A stretch of DNA of 64,000 bases from the NCBI GenBank assembly GCA_019670725.1, contig AP024629.1:124001-188000 (forward strand), written 5' to 3'. This DNA comes from Alphaproteobacteria bacterium SO-S41 (GTDB lineage Bacteria; Pseudomonadota; Alphaproteobacteria; Micropepsales; Micropepsaceae). Within the stretch, counting starts at the first letter, position 1; every line of letters starts with the position of its first letter. The position numbers and the translations under genes were made by a program. Of the stretch, positions 34,396 through 43,295 are shown one piece after another. The notes beneath the pieces were generated by a model. The model ran no database searches. It had not been told where the DNA came from and saw only the letters and a program-made list of their open reading frames with translations.

Positions 34396-34992
34396 ATGAC
34401 CGTCCTTCGCCTCCTCGCCAAATCGCTTCTCGTGGCGCCGCTGACGCTGGCTTTGGGCGGCTGCATTGTCGCCTCGCGTACCGAAACGAGCCACGGCAGC
34501 CGCGTCGTGCCCGCTGAGGAAGCCGCGCGGGCTGATGACGGTCCGCAACTGATGGCGCCGCCCGAAGTCGGCGACCAGCGCCCCGCTCCGCGCCCGGCGG
34601 CGCGGCCTGCGCCGAAGCCGGCCCCGCGTGTCGCCGCCGCCGACACCGGCCCGGAATTGATGGCACCACCCGAAGTGCCCGGCGAAGAACCCACCGCCCG
34701 TCCGGCACGCCGGATTGAGCCAGCACCCGAACCCGCCCGGCGCGCGCCCGTTGGGTCCAGCGCCTATGACCAGGCGGTCGGCTGTGCTGCGGCCATGACC
34801 GCGCTCCTGAACTCGCAGACCTATGCGATGTCGCAGAAGGAAGCCGATGCAATGATGAACGCGGCGGTCGCCTGGCGCGCCGTCGCCCAGTCGATCAGCG
34901 GCAAGGCCGATGCGGACATCGCCGCCCGCGCCCGCCAACTGAGCGACCTCTCTGCCGCGCATACCGCGGCGGCCTGCCCGCCCGCGCCCTAG
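34396..34992 (+). CDS. lipoprotein with duplicated GPxLMAPPEV motif
   Basis: 198 residues from ATG 34396. The lipobox LALGGC puts the lipid on Cys23. A proline/arginine-rich linker carries two copies of D-x-G-P-x-LMAPPEV (DDGPQLMAPPEV and DTGPELMAPPEV). The C-terminal 75 residues are helical with two cysteines (AVGCAAAMTALL and TAAACPPAP). No family recognised. It lies 80 bp downstream of the TIR-TPR gene on the same strand, so the two may be co-transcribed. Confidence 0.65.
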   Translation: MTVLRLLAKSLLVAPLTLALGGCIVASRTETSHGSRVVPAEEAARADDGPQLMAPPEVGDQRPAPRPAARPAPKPAPRVAAADTGPELMAPPEVPGEEPTARPARRIEPAPEPARRAPVGSSAYDQAVGCAAAMTALLNSQTYAMSQKEADAMMNAAVAWRAVAQSISGKADADIAARARQLSDLSAAHTAAACPPAP

Positions 34993-35073
34993 AACCCGCG
35001 CCGAGATCGGTTGTCGCTGACGGCGGCGCGGGATAGAGAACCCCGCGCCTTCCGCGCCCCGAAAGCCGATTTC

Positions 35074-36558
35074 ATGTCCCGCCTCACCCCCCGTCTCGTC
35101 AAAGGCTTCAAGGATGCGGGCGCCGCATCCCTGCATGCCCGGCGGCGGATGATCGAGACGGTGCGCGGAGTCTACGAATCTTTCGGCTTCGAGGCGCTGG
35201 AGACCCCGGCGGTCGAATATGTCGAGACGCTCGGCAAGTTCCTGCCCGAAAGCGATCAGCCCGACGCCGGCATCTTCGCGCTGCAGGACGGCGACGAGCA
35301 GTGGATCGCGCTGCGCTACGACCTGACCGCGCCGCTCTCGCGCTATGTCGCGCAGAACATCCAGGCGCTGCCGATGCCATTCCGGCGCTACCAGATCGGC
35401 TCGGTCTTCCGGAACGAGAAGCCCGGTCCCGGCCGCTTCCGCGAGTTTACCCAGTTCGATGTCGATACGGTTGGGTCAGCCTCGATGGTCGCCGATGCCG
35501 AAAACTGCGCCGTGCTGGCGCGCTCGCTGGATGCGCTGGGCCTCGCCGGCCAGTTCCGCATCGCCATGAACAACCGCAAGGTGCTGGACGGCGTGCTGGA
35601 ACGCGCCGGCCTCGGCCAGCCCGACGCCGATCCGCAGGCGATGACCGCGCTCAGGGCCATCGACAAGTTCGACAAGTTCGGCGTCGACGGCGTCAAGCTG
35701 CTGCTCACCACCGGCCGCAAGGACGAGAGCGGCGATTTCACCAAGGGTGCGGGCCTCAGCGCCGCGCAGGCCGACTCCATTCTCGCGTTCATGGCGTCCG
35801 GGCAGACGACGCGCGCAGCGACCTGCGGCGCGCTCGCCGATGCCGTGAAGGGCTCGGCGCGCGGCGAAGAGGGCGTGCGCGAGTTGCAGGAGATCGCGAG
35901 CCTGCTGGATGCGATGAACCTGCCCGAAGCCGCCGTCGCCTTCGATCCCGGCATCGTCCGCGGCCTCGCCTATTACACCGGCCCGGTGCTGGAGGCGCAG
36001 GTCACCTTCGAGATCAAGGACGAGGACGGCCGCGCGCGCCAGTTCGGTTCGGTCGCCGGCGGCGGGCGCTATGACGGCCTCGTCGGCCGCTTCCTCGACA
36101 AGGAACTGCCCGCGACCGGCGTCTCGATCGGCGTCGACCGGCTGATCGCCGCACTGGAAGCGGCGAACCGCATGGACAGCGCCAATGTCCACGGCCCCGT
36201 GCTCGTCGTCGCCTTCGATCGCACGCGCATGGCCGACTATGTCCGCATCGCCGAAGAGCTGCGCGCCGATGGAATCGCCGCCGAAATCTTCCTGGGCGAG
36301 GGCGGCATGAAGCCGCAACTGCGCTATGCCGACCGCAAGGGATCGCCCGTCGCGATCATCGCGGGCGGAGATGAATTCGCGGCAGGCACCGTGTCGGTGA
36401 AGGACCTCATTCTCGGCGCTGAGATCGCGGCCTCGACCAGCTCGGATGCAAGCCATACCGAATGGCGCGCCGCCGCGAAGGCGCGGGCGCAGGTGACCGT
36501 GCCGCGGGCTGAGCTCACCGCCAACGTTCGCCGCATGCTGGCGGGCGCGCAAAAATGA
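35074..36558 (+). CDS. hisS: histidyl-tRNA synthetase, alphaproteobacterial type
   Basis: 494 residues from ATG 35074 (MSRLTPRLVKGFKDAGAASL). Class II motif 2 reads FRNEKPGPGRFREFTQFDVD and the histidine-A region is RGLAYYTGPVLEAQVTFEI, in place of the usual RxLDYYTGTVFE; this is the divergent HisRS found in alphaproteobacteria that accept tRNA(His) without G-1. Motif 3 is GVSIGVDRLIAAL. The C-terminal anticodon-binding domain runs from about residue 370. Its stop overlaps the start of hisZ (ATGA), coupling tRNA charging with histidine synthesis genes. Confidence 0.95.
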   Translation: MSRLTPRLVKGFKDAGAASLHARRRMIETVRGVYESFGFEALETPAVEYVETLGKFLPESDQPDAGIFALQDGDEQWIALRYDLTAPLSRYVAQNIQALPMPFRRYQIGSVFRNEKPGPGRFREFTQFDVDTVGSASMVADAENCAVLARSLDALGLAGQFRIAMNNRKVLDGVLERAGLGQPDADPQAMTALRAIDKFDKFGVDGVKLLLTTGRKDESGDFTKGAGLSAAQADSILAFMASGQTTRAATCGALADAVKGSARGEEGVRELQEIASLLDAMNLPEAAVAFDPGIVRGLAYYTGPVLEAQVTFEIKDEDGRARQFGSVAGGGRYDGLVGRFLDKELPATGVSIGVDRLIAALEAANRMDSANVHGPVLVVAFDRTRMADYVRIAEELRADGIAAEIFLGEGGMKPQLRYADRKGSPVAIIAGGDEFAAGTVSVKDLILGAEIAASTSSDASHTEWRAAAKARAQVTVPRAELTANVRRMLAGAQK

Positions 36559-37661
36559 TCGACGCCGGCGCCGCGGCGCGGCTCGATGCCACCAGAAGCG
36601 CAGCCTCCGCCGTGTTCGCGGCGGCGGGCTATGCGCCTATCGAAACACCGATCTTCGCAGCGGCCGAAACCTTTCTCGAACGGCTCGGCGAACGCTTCCG
36701 CCGCCAGACCTGTTTCTTCGAGGACGGCACGGGGCACGAGATGTGCCTGCGCCCCGAGATCACCATTCCCGTCTGCCGCCAGGCACTCGACGCTGGCTAT
36801 ACCGGCGCCGAACCGCTGCGCCTGCGCTATGAAGGCCCGGTCTTCCGCCTCGCCGACGAGGGGATCGGCGCGCTGATCCAGAGCGCACAGGCCGGCGCCG
36901 AATTGCTGGGCGCCCCCGAACGCGCCGCGGCGGATGCCGAAGTCATCCACCTCGCCTGGCAGGCGCTCGAAGCCTGCGGCATCAAAGGCGCGCGGATTTC
37001 GCTGGGCGATGCCCGCGCTTTCAACGATCTGATCGCCGGACTCGATCTAAACGAGCGCCAGCGCGCGCGCCTGAAAGTCCTGTTCGAAGCGCATGGCTCC
37101 GCGCTCGCCGATCACCTGCCGCCCGAAAGCACGGAAGGTCCCGTGAAGGCGCTCGATCTCGATCTCGCCCGTGCCGAAGTCGCCTCTGAACTCGACGCCG
37201 AGGGGCTGACGCTGACCGGTGGGCGCACGATCGACGACATCGCGCGCCGTCTCGCCGACCGCGCCGCGCGTGCCCAGGCGCGCGCCATTCCGGCGGAAGC
37301 GCGCACGGCGCTTGCCGGTTTCTTCGCGCTGCAGGCACCAATGGAGAACGCCGCCGCCGTGCTTGACGCCTTCTTCGCGCGCAGCGGCGTCGCCAGCACC
37401 ACGCCCGCCCGCTTCGCCGCGCTGACGCTGGAGCTGGAACAGCGCGGCGTGCCGCTCGGCGCCATCGCCTTCGATACCGGCATCCACGCCCCGCTCGACT
37501 ATTACACCGGCCTCGAATTCCGCATCGAGGCGGGCGGCGCGCTGCTCGCCGGCGGCGGCCGCTATGACGCGCTGCTGGGCGAACTCAGCGCCACGCCCGG
37601 CCTCGCCATTCCCGCGGTCGGCTGCGCCCTCTTCCTCGACGACGTGGCGGCGCGGCGATGA
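36555..37661 (+). CDS. hisZ: ATP phosphoribosyltransferase regulatory subunit
   Basis: 368 residues. It is a HisRS catalytic-domain paralogue without the anticodon domain: IETPIFAAAETFLERLGERF, FEDGTGHEMCLRPEITIPVCR, and LDYYTGLEFRIEAGGALLAGGGRYDALLG, but lacking charging residues. HisZ binds the short HisG and transmits histidine feedback. It overlaps hisS upstream and hisG downstream by 4 bp each, so all three are translationally coupled. Confidence 0.93.
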   Translation: MIDAGAAARLDATRSAASAVFAAAGYAPIETPIFAAAETFLERLGERFRRQTCFFEDGTGHEMCLRPEITIPVCRQALDAGYTGAEPLRLRYEGPVFRLADEGIGALIQSAQAGAELLGAPERAAADAEVIHLAWQALEACGIKGARISLGDARAFNDLIAGLDLNERQRARLKVLFEAHGSALADHLPPESTEGPVKALDLDLARAEVASELDAEGLTLTGGRTIDDIARRLADRAARAQARAIPAEARTALAGFFALQAPMENAAAVLDAFFARSGVASTTPARFAALTLELEQRGVPLGAIAFDTGIHAPLDYYTGLEFRIEAGGALLAGGGRYDALLGELSATPGLAIPAVGCALFLDDVAARR

Positions 37662-38446
37662 GCGAGACGCTGTTCGCCATCCCCAGCAAGGGTCGTCTCA
37701 AGGACGATTGCTTCGCGCTGCTCGCCCGCGCCGGGCTCGAGGTCCAGCCGCCCGCCGACCGCTCCTATGAGACGACCATCCCGACCCTGCCTGGCCTAAA
37801 GATCGTGCTGGTCTCCGCCTCCGAGATCGCCGAGCGCATGGTGCGCGGCGAGTTCCATGCCGGGATCACAGGCGAGGACGTGCTGCGCGAATGCCTCGGC
37901 GCTCTTGGCGGCGCAGAGCGTCACGACGACGCCCAGGCGATCGGCGGCGACGGCCCGGTGCGCGCCGCGCGGCTCGGCTTCGGCCCCGCGCGGGTCGTGG
38001 TGGCGACGCCGCGCGCGTGGATCGACTGCGCGGGCATGGACGACCTCCGCGAGATCGCCGGCGAAATCCGCCAGCGCCAGAAGCGCCCCTTACGCGTCGC
38101 GACCAAATATGTCCGCCTGACCCGCGCCTTCTTCGCGCGCCATCTGGTGACGGACTATCGCATCCAGCTCTCGACCGGCGCGACCGAAGCCGCCCCCGCC
38201 AGCGGCCTTGCTGACCTCATCGTCGACATCACCACATCAGGCGCGACGCTGCGCGACAACAATCTGAAGATCCTCGACGACGGCGAAATCTTCGCCTCAG
38301 AAGCCTGCCTTTTCCTCGGCCCCAAGTCGGGCGCGCTCTGGTCGTCGCCGACACCGGAGATCGCCACCCTCGCGCGGGCCTTGACGGCGGCGGCCGGGCG
38401 CGCCGTCAATGGCGATATCGCGCTTTCACTTTCCGGTGCCGCATGA
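37658..38446 (+). CDS. hisG: ATP phosphoribosyltransferase, short form
   Basis: 262 residues: the catalytic part only, without the C-terminal regulatory domain of long HisG, in keeping with the HisZ next to it. It shows AIPSKGRLKDD at the start, GITGEDVL, RVATKYVRLTRAFF and GLADLIVDITTSGATLRDNNLKI. It catalyses the first step of histidine synthesis (ATP + PRPP to phosphoribosyl-ATP). An insert around RQRQKRPL is slightly longer than in many short HisG proteins. It overlaps the following metallo-hydrolase gene (ATGA). Confidence 0.94.
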   Translation: MSETLFAIPSKGRLKDDCFALLARAGLEVQPPADRSYETTIPTLPGLKIVLVSASEIAERMVRGEFHAGITGEDVLRECLGALGGAERHDDAQAIGGDGPVRAARLGFGPARVVVATPRAWIDCAGMDDLREIAGEIRQRQKRPLRVATKYVRLTRAFFARHLVTDYRIQLSTGATEAAPASGLADLIVDITTSGATLRDNNLKILDDGEIFASEACLFLGPKSGALWSSPTPEIATLARALTAAAGRAVNGDIALSLSGAA

Positions 38447-39138
38447 CCGAGCTTGCCCTCAATGCCGTGATCGTGCCGGTGACCGCCTATCAGCAGAACT
38501 GCACGCTGCTGTGGTGCACCAAGACGATGCGCGGCGCGTTCGTCGATCCCGGCGGCGATCTCGACCGGCTGAAGGCAGTGGCGGCCGACAAGGGCGTCAC
38601 CATCGAGAAGATCCTCGTGACACACGGCCATGGCGACCATTGCGGTCTTGTCGCCCTGCTTGCCGAACAGCTGAACGTGCCGATCGAAGGGCCACACCGC
38701 GACGACGCCTTCTGGATCGACAAGCTGGAAGACGCCGGCGCCCGCATGGGGCTGGTCGGCGCGCGGCCCTTCACGCCCGACCGCTGGCTGGAGCAGGGCG
38801 ACACCGTCACGGTCGGCGACCTGACGCTCGACGTCATCCACTGCCCCGGCCACACGCCCGGCCACGTCGTCTTCCACCACAAGGAGACACATCTGGCGCT
38901 GGTCGGCGACGTCCTCTTCCAGGGCTCGATCGGCCGCACGGATTTCCCCAAGGGGAATTACGACCAGCTCATCCGGTCGATCACCGAACGGCTGTGGCCG
39001 CTGGGCGGCGAGACCCAGTTCGTGCCCGGCCACGGGCCGATGTCGACCTTCAAGCGCGAGCGCCAGATGAACCCCTATGTCTGCGATCTCGCCCTCGGCA
39101 CGGGGACCGGCCGCGAGAACACCTCAGGCCCCGGCTGA
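38443..39138 (+). CDS. MBL-fold metallo-hydrolase (glyoxalase II-like)
   Basis: 231 residues. It carries the metal motif THGHGDHCGL, His in CPGHTPGHVVFHH, Asp in LVGDVLFQGSIGRTDFP and His in VPGHGPMSTF, as in YcbL/GloB-type thioesterases. The likely reaction is hydrolysis of a thioester such as S-lactoylglutathione, but the long C-terminal substrate domain of GloB is missing. It is the fourth gene of the hisS-hisZ-hisG unit by overlap; a functional link with histidine synthesis is not obvious. Confidence 0.85.
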   Translation: MTELALNAVIVPVTAYQQNCTLLWCTKTMRGAFVDPGGDLDRLKAVAADKGVTIEKILVTHGHGDHCGLVALLAEQLNVPIEGPHRDDAFWIDKLEDAGARMGLVGARPFTPDRWLEQGDTVTVGDLTLDVIHCPGHTPGHVVFHHKETHLALVGDVLFQGSIGRTDFPKGNYDQLIRSITERLWPLGGETQFVPGHGPMSTFKRERQMNPYVCDLALGTGTGRENTSGPG

Positions 39139-39188
39139 CGCGGGCGGACGCTGGCGGACCGCGAAAACGCGTGCTATCGGCGCGCATC

Positions 39189-39821
39189 ATGATCGAAGCT
39201 GTCATCTGGGATTTCGGAGGCGTTCTCACCTCCTCACCGTTCGAGGCATTCAACCGTTTCGAGAAGGAACGGGGGCTGCCGCTGGACATCATCCGCCGCA
39301 CGAATGCGGAAAACCATTTCGAGAACGCCTGGGCGAAGTTCGAACGCGCCGAGGTTGATCTCGCCCGATTCGACGAATTGTTCGCGGCGGAATCGAAGGC
39401 GCTGGGCGCCGAGGTGCGCGGGCGCGACGTGCTGCCGCTGCTCTCCGGTGATCTGCGCCCTGCCATGGTCGAGGCGCTGCGCCGCGTAAAGGCCAAGTTC
39501 AAGACCGGCTGCATCACCAACAACCTGCCCGCCAACCAGATGGGCTCCTCGACCGGGCGCTCGCTCTATGTCGCCGAGGTCATGGTGCTGTTCGATCACG
39601 TGATCGAATCCGCCAAGATCGGCCTCCGCAAGCCCGACCCGGCGATCTACAAGATGATGACCGACAAGCTCGGCGTCGACCCCAAGAACTGCGTCTATCT
39701 CGACGATCTCGGCGTGAACCTGAAGCCCGCGCGCGACATGGGCATGACGACGATCAAGGTGGTCGATCCCGACAAGGCGCTGGCCGAACTCGAAGCCGCC
39801 ACCGGCCTCTCCCTGACATGA
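39189..39821 (+). CDS. HAD-IA family hydrolase, epoxide-hydrolase N-domain type
   Basis: 210 residues from ATG 39189. Motif I is DFGGVLTSSP: the nucleophile Asp8 is present but the usual second Asp (general acid/base, D+2) is Gly10. Motif II Thr is in GCITNN, motif III is Lys in KIGLRKPDPAIY and motif IV is YLDDLGVNLKPA, all characteristic of the HAD subgroup related to the phosphatase domain of soluble epoxide hydrolase. The substrate is unknown, and the Gly at D+2 may mean weak or different chemistry. It overlaps dapB by 4 bp. Confidence 0.85.
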   Translation: MIEAVIWDFGGVLTSSPFEAFNRFEKERGLPLDIIRRTNAENHFENAWAKFERAEVDLARFDELFAAESKALGAEVRGRDVLPLLSGDLRPAMVEALRRVKAKFKTGCITNNLPANQMGSSTGRSLYVAEVMVLFDHVIESAKIGLRKPDPAIYKMMTDKLGVDPKNCVYLDDLGVNLKPARDMGMTTIKVVDPDKALAELEAATGLSLT

Positions 39822-40606
39822 CCGCCGCGCCCTGCCCCATCGTGGTCGCCGGCGCCGCCGGGCGCATGGGCCAGGCGGTGATCGCGGCGATCAAGGCCGA
39901 ACCGCGCGCCGTGCTGCACGCCGCGCTGGAATATGAGGGCCATCCCCGCCTCGGCGAGGATATGGGCGGCGTTCCCCTGACCTCCGACGCGCTCGCCGCG
40001 GTTCTCCATGCCGGGGCGATCATCGACTTCACGACGACCGCCACCACCGTCGCGCTCTCCGCGCTCGCGGCGCAGGCCCGCGTCGTCCATGTCATCGGTA
40101 CGACCGGCCTCACTGAGGTCGATCAGAAGAAGATCGTCGCGGCGTCGCGCCATGCGCCCATCGTGCAGTCCGGCAACTACTCGCTCGGCATCGCCTTGCT
40201 CGCGAAGCTCGTGCGCCAGGCCGCCGAAGTGATGGGACCGAGCGCCGATATCGAAATCGTCGAGATGCATCATCGCCACAAGGTCGATGCCCCCTCCGGC
40301 ACCGCGCTGATGCTGGGCGAGGCCGCCGCGGCGGGCCTGAACCGGACGCTGAGCGACATCCGCGTCCCCGCGCGCGAGGGCCATACCGGCGCGCGGCCCG
40401 ATGGCTTCATCGGCTTCGCGTCCCTGCGCGGTGGCTCCGTGGTCGGCGACCACACCGTCATCTTCGCCAGCGAGCACGAGCGCATCGAACTGATCCATAA
40501 GGCGGAATCGCGCTCGATGTTCGCGCGCGGCGCGCTGGCCGCGGCGCTCTGGGGTCAGGGCAAGGCGCCCGGCCTCTACGCCATGCGCGACGTGCTGGGC
40601 GACTAG
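39818..40606 (+). CDS. dapB: 4-hydroxy-tetrahydrodipicolinate reductase
   Basis: 262 residues. NAD(P)H motif VAGAAGRMGQAV, substrate-binding IIDFTTTATT, IGTTGL, and the catalytic EMHHRHKVDAPSGTAL with SGNYSLGI. It acts in the lysine/diaminopimelate pathway in the cytoplasm. Translationally coupled to the HAD gene (ATGA) and followed after 1 bp by the HPP/CBS gene. Confidence 0.96.
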   Translation: MTAAPCPIVVAGAAGRMGQAVIAAIKAEPRAVLHAALEYEGHPRLGEDMGGVPLTSDALAAVLHAGAIIDFTTTATTVALSALAAQARVVHVIGTTGLTEVDQKKIVAASRHAPIVQSGNYSLGIALLAKLVRQAAEVMGPSADIEIVEMHHRHKVDAPSGTALMLGEAAAAGLNRTLSDIRVPAREGHTGARPDGFIGFASLRGGSVVGDHTVIFASEHERIELIHKAESRSMFARGALAAALWGQGKAPGLYAMRDVLGD

Positions 40607-40607
40607 A

Positions 40608-41690
40608 TTGCCGGACGCGCGCTGGAACCGCCTCTTCGTGCCGATCCTGGCGGGCGCGACCCTGCGCGACCGGCTCATCGCCTGTCTCGGCGCGGCGCTC
40701 GGTGTCGGCCTCACCGGTTTCATCTGCGTGCTGGCGACCGGTCATGACGGCCACATCCCGGCGATTGCCGGTCCGATCGGCGCCTCTGCCTTGTTGCTCT
40801 TCGCCATTCCCGCCAGTCCGCTGGCGCAGCCCTGGCCGATCATCGCCGGCAATACGATTTCGGCCGCGATCGGCGTCATGACGGCGTTCCTGATCCACGA
40901 GCCCGCGCTCGCCGTCGGTGTCGCGGTCGGCCTCTCCATCGCCGCGATGTCGCTGACCCGCAGCCTGCACCCGCCGGGCGGCGCGATGGCGCTGACGGCG
41001 GCGCTGCTCGGACCGCCGGCGACAGCCGCCGCCTGGCTGTTCCCGATCATGCCGGTTCTGGCCAATTCCATCCTGCTGGTGGCGCTCGGCTGGGTCTTTC
41101 ACCGCTTCACCCGGCACAGCTATCCGCACGTCCCCGCGGACGCGCCGCAGAACCGGCATGGCACGGCGGATGCGCCCTCGCAGGTCCGCGTCGGCTTCAG
41201 CGCCAACGACATCGACGCCGCGCTCGCCGCCGCCGGCGAGACCTTCGACATCGACCGCGCCGATCTCGACCGCCTGCTGCGCCAGGTCGAGCGCAACGCG
41301 CTGAAGCGCACGCACGGCGCACTCACCTGCGATGCGATCATGTCGCGCGACGTGATCTCCGTACCCTTCGACGCCAGCGCCACGACCGCGCGCGACCTCC
41401 TCATCCGGCACAATGTGCGCTCGCTGCCGGTGATCGCGGCGGATGGACGGCTGGCAGGCACGGTCGGGCTCCGCGATCTCGTCCGGCGCGGCGACGCCAT
41501 CGCCGAGGTCATGACCCCCGCCGCGACCGCGCGGCCCGAAACGCCCGCCGTCGCGCTGGTCGGGCCGCTGACCGATGGGAAGACCCACGCCGTGATCGTC
41601 GTCGATCTCGCCGGCCGCGTCGCCGGGCTCATCTCGCAGACGGATCTGCTCGCCGCGCTCGCCCGCGCCCTCGCTGCGAAAGCCGCCTAG
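40608..41690 (+). CDS. HPP family membrane protein with CBS pair
   Basis: 360 residues, apparently from TTG 40608, immediately after the dapB stop; no ATG fits this N-terminus. Four membrane helices (about 20-160) include the family signature SLHPPGGAMALTAAL. Two CBS domains (about 245-355) follow: ALTCDAIMSRDVISVPFDAS and MTPAATARPETPAVA. HPP proteins have been linked to nitrite transport in plants and cyanobacteria; the CBS pair would sense an adenine nucleotide. The role here is unknown. It converges on the DUF2244 gene with a 4-bp overlap of the 3' ends. Confidence 0.88.
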   Translation: MPDARWNRLFVPILAGATLRDRLIACLGAALGVGLTGFICVLATGHDGHIPAIAGPIGASALLLFAIPASPLAQPWPIIAGNTISAAIGVMTAFLIHEPALAVGVAVGLSIAAMSLTRSLHPPGGAMALTAALLGPPATAAAWLFPIMPVLANSILLVALGWVFHRFTRHSYPHVPADAPQNRHGTADAPSQVRVGFSANDIDAALAAAGETFDIDRADLDRLLRQVERNALKRTHGALTCDAIMSRDVISVPFDASATTARDLLIRHNVRSLPVIAADGRLAGTVGLRDLVRRGDAIAEVMTPAATARPETPAVALVGPLTDGKTHAVIVVDLAGRVAGLISQTDLLAALARALAAKAA

Positions 41691-42166
41691 GCTGCGGTCA
41701 GCCGCCGCGCGCGTTCGCTGAGGGCCTTGTTCAGCGCGGCGGCGATGTCCTGGCGCTCGCCTTGGGTCAGGAACTCCGCCACCGCGACGCCCTTGCCGTT
41801 GGTGGTGATGGTCACCCGCCCCGCCCCGTGCGGCCGCTCGTGCAGGGCGACCCGGACCCACGCCGGTTCGAACGCCCAGTCCTTGGCCGCGCCGCCGGGA
41901 TCGACATGGGTGACGGTCAGCGCGTCGCCGCTGAGACGGATATGTTCGGCCAGACGCCCGCTGCGATAATTGAGCGCAAAGGCGAACGCGAGACCGGCAA
42001 TGTCGAGCCCCAGAAACGGCAGGATCGGCCAGCCGCCCGACGCCGCCAGCCGCAACGCGACGACCAGGTTCAGCGCGGTCAGCAAGGACAGCAGCAGCAC
42101 GAAGCCGCGCCGGTCGAGCGAGCGGCTGGGGCGCAGCGTGGCGTCGAAATAGACGGCGTCGGACAT
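41687..42166 (-). CDS. DUF2244 membrane protein
   Basis: 159 residues. Two adjacent membrane helices (about 22-65: FVLLLSLLTALNLVVALRLA and WPILPFLGLDIAGLAFAFAL) are followed by a soluble part with VTHVDPGG, WAFEPAWVRVAL and GERQDIAAALNKAL, the DUF2244 pattern. The family is almost limited to alphaproteobacteria and has no known role; it is frequently a neighbour of nth, as here. Confidence 0.85.
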   Translation of the reverse strand: MSDAVYFDATLRPSRSLDRRGFVLLLSLLTALNLVVALRLAASGGWPILPFLGLDIAGLAFAFALNYRSGRLAEHIRLSGDALTVTHVDPGGAAKDWAFEPAWVRVALHERPHGAGRVTITTNGKGVAVAEFLTQGERQDIAAALNKALSERARRLTAA

Positions 42167-42601
42167 CGCGCCTCTATAATCCCGATCCGCCCCCGCGCGC
42201 CACGCCGCACATCAAGCCGCCCGCCTGGATGGACGGTTATAGGTTTATTATCCTCACAAGCTGTGTTATGTCTTGCCTGTGAGGTCTGGTGAAGGCGGCG
42301 TGACGGTGGGATCGGAATTGACGGGCGGAAACGGGCGAGGCGTTTGTACGGGCAAGCGGCCTTCGCATACCCGCTCGCCGGCGCCCCTCATGGCAATGGG
42401 CGACGTTCGAATGGGCTGGTCTGGCCCAACGCCGCCCGATGCCTCATCCCGACCGGGGGGATACACCCCCATCAAAAATCCTGGATCAATTCCACCCCGC
42501 CAGACCCGGGAAAGCGCGGTTTGCGACGTTCGAATATCCCGGCGGGTGAAGAGATCCCGGTTTTCCGCCGTTTCAGGCCTTCGTCCGCGGGATCTCTCGC
42601 C
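42167..42601. other. intergenic region between DUF2244 gene and nth
   Basis: 435 bp with no convincing gene. It contains an inverted repeat CCTCACA (42252-42258) / TGTGAGG (42278-42284) with a 19-bp spacer, and copy B of the dispersed element (42451-42503). The start of nth has no clear ribosome-binding site. Promoters for the divergent genes must lie here but I see no strong consensus. Confidence 0.5.
42451..42503 (+). repeat. dispersed ~50-bp element, copy B
   Basis: Blocks in order: a GGGGGATACACCCCC hairpin, CAAAAATCC and TGGATCAATTCCACCCCGC. Nearly identical to copy A at 18127-18181; intergenic here, about 100 bp before nth. Confidence 0.8.
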
Positions 42602-43243
42602 ATGCTGAAGCCGCCTCAGATCGAGGCATTCTTCGCCCGGCTCGCCGCCGCGAACCCCGAACCCAAGGGCGAGCTGGAGCACACGAACCCCTACACGCTG
42701 CTCGTTGCGGTGGTGCTGTCGGCGCAGGCGACGGACAAGGGCGTCAACAAGGCGACCGGGCCGCTCTTCGCCATCGCCGACACGCCCCGGAAAATGTTGG
42801 CGCTCGGCGAGGACACCGTCCGCAATTACATCAAGACGATCGGCCTCTTCCGCACCAAGGCGAAGAACGTCATCGCGCTCTCGCAGCAACTGATCGACGT
42901 CTATGGCGGCGAGGTGCCGCGCGACCGCGCGGCGATGGAGACGCTGCCGGGCGTCGGACGCAAGACCGCCAATGTCGTCGCGTCCATGGCGTTCGGCGAA
43001 GCGACCATCGCGGTCGACACCCATGTCTTCCGCGTCGCCAACCGCACCGGCCTCGCGCCTGGCAAGGACGTCGTCGCCGTGGAAAAGCGCCTGCTGCGGC
43101 GGATCCCGAAACACTACCTCTTCCACGCCCATCACTGGCTGATCCTGCACGGCCGTTACACCTGCCTCGCGCGCAGCCCACGCTGTCCGGTATGCCCGGT
43201 CACCGATCTCTGCGAATTCAAGCACAAGACGAAAGCCGCTTGA
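42602..43243 (+). CDS. nth: endonuclease III
   Basis: 213 residues from ATG 42602. Helix-hairpin-helix LPGVGRKTA with the catalytic Lys, catalytic Asp in VDTHVFRVANRT, and the [4Fe-4S] ligands in C-x6-C-x2-C-x5-C at the end (CLARSPRC, CPVC, PVTDLC). It is a DNA glycosylase/AP lyase removing oxidised pyrimidines. A longer reading frame upstream runs through a repeat and is not expected to be translated. Confidence 0.95.
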   Translation: MLKPPQIEAFFARLAAANPEPKGELEHTNPYTLLVAVVLSAQATDKGVNKATGPLFAIADTPRKMLALGEDTVRNYIKTIGLFRTKAKNVIALSQQLIDVYGGEVPRDRAAMETLPGVGRKTANVVASMAFGEATIAVDTHVFRVANRTGLAPGKDVVAVEKRLLRRIPKHYLFHAHHWLILHGRYTCLARSPRCPVCPVTDLCEFKHKTKAA

Positions 43244-43295
43244 CCAGACCTGCGCCAGACCCGAAGAGAGCCCCGCGCAATTTCCGGAAGGCCCA

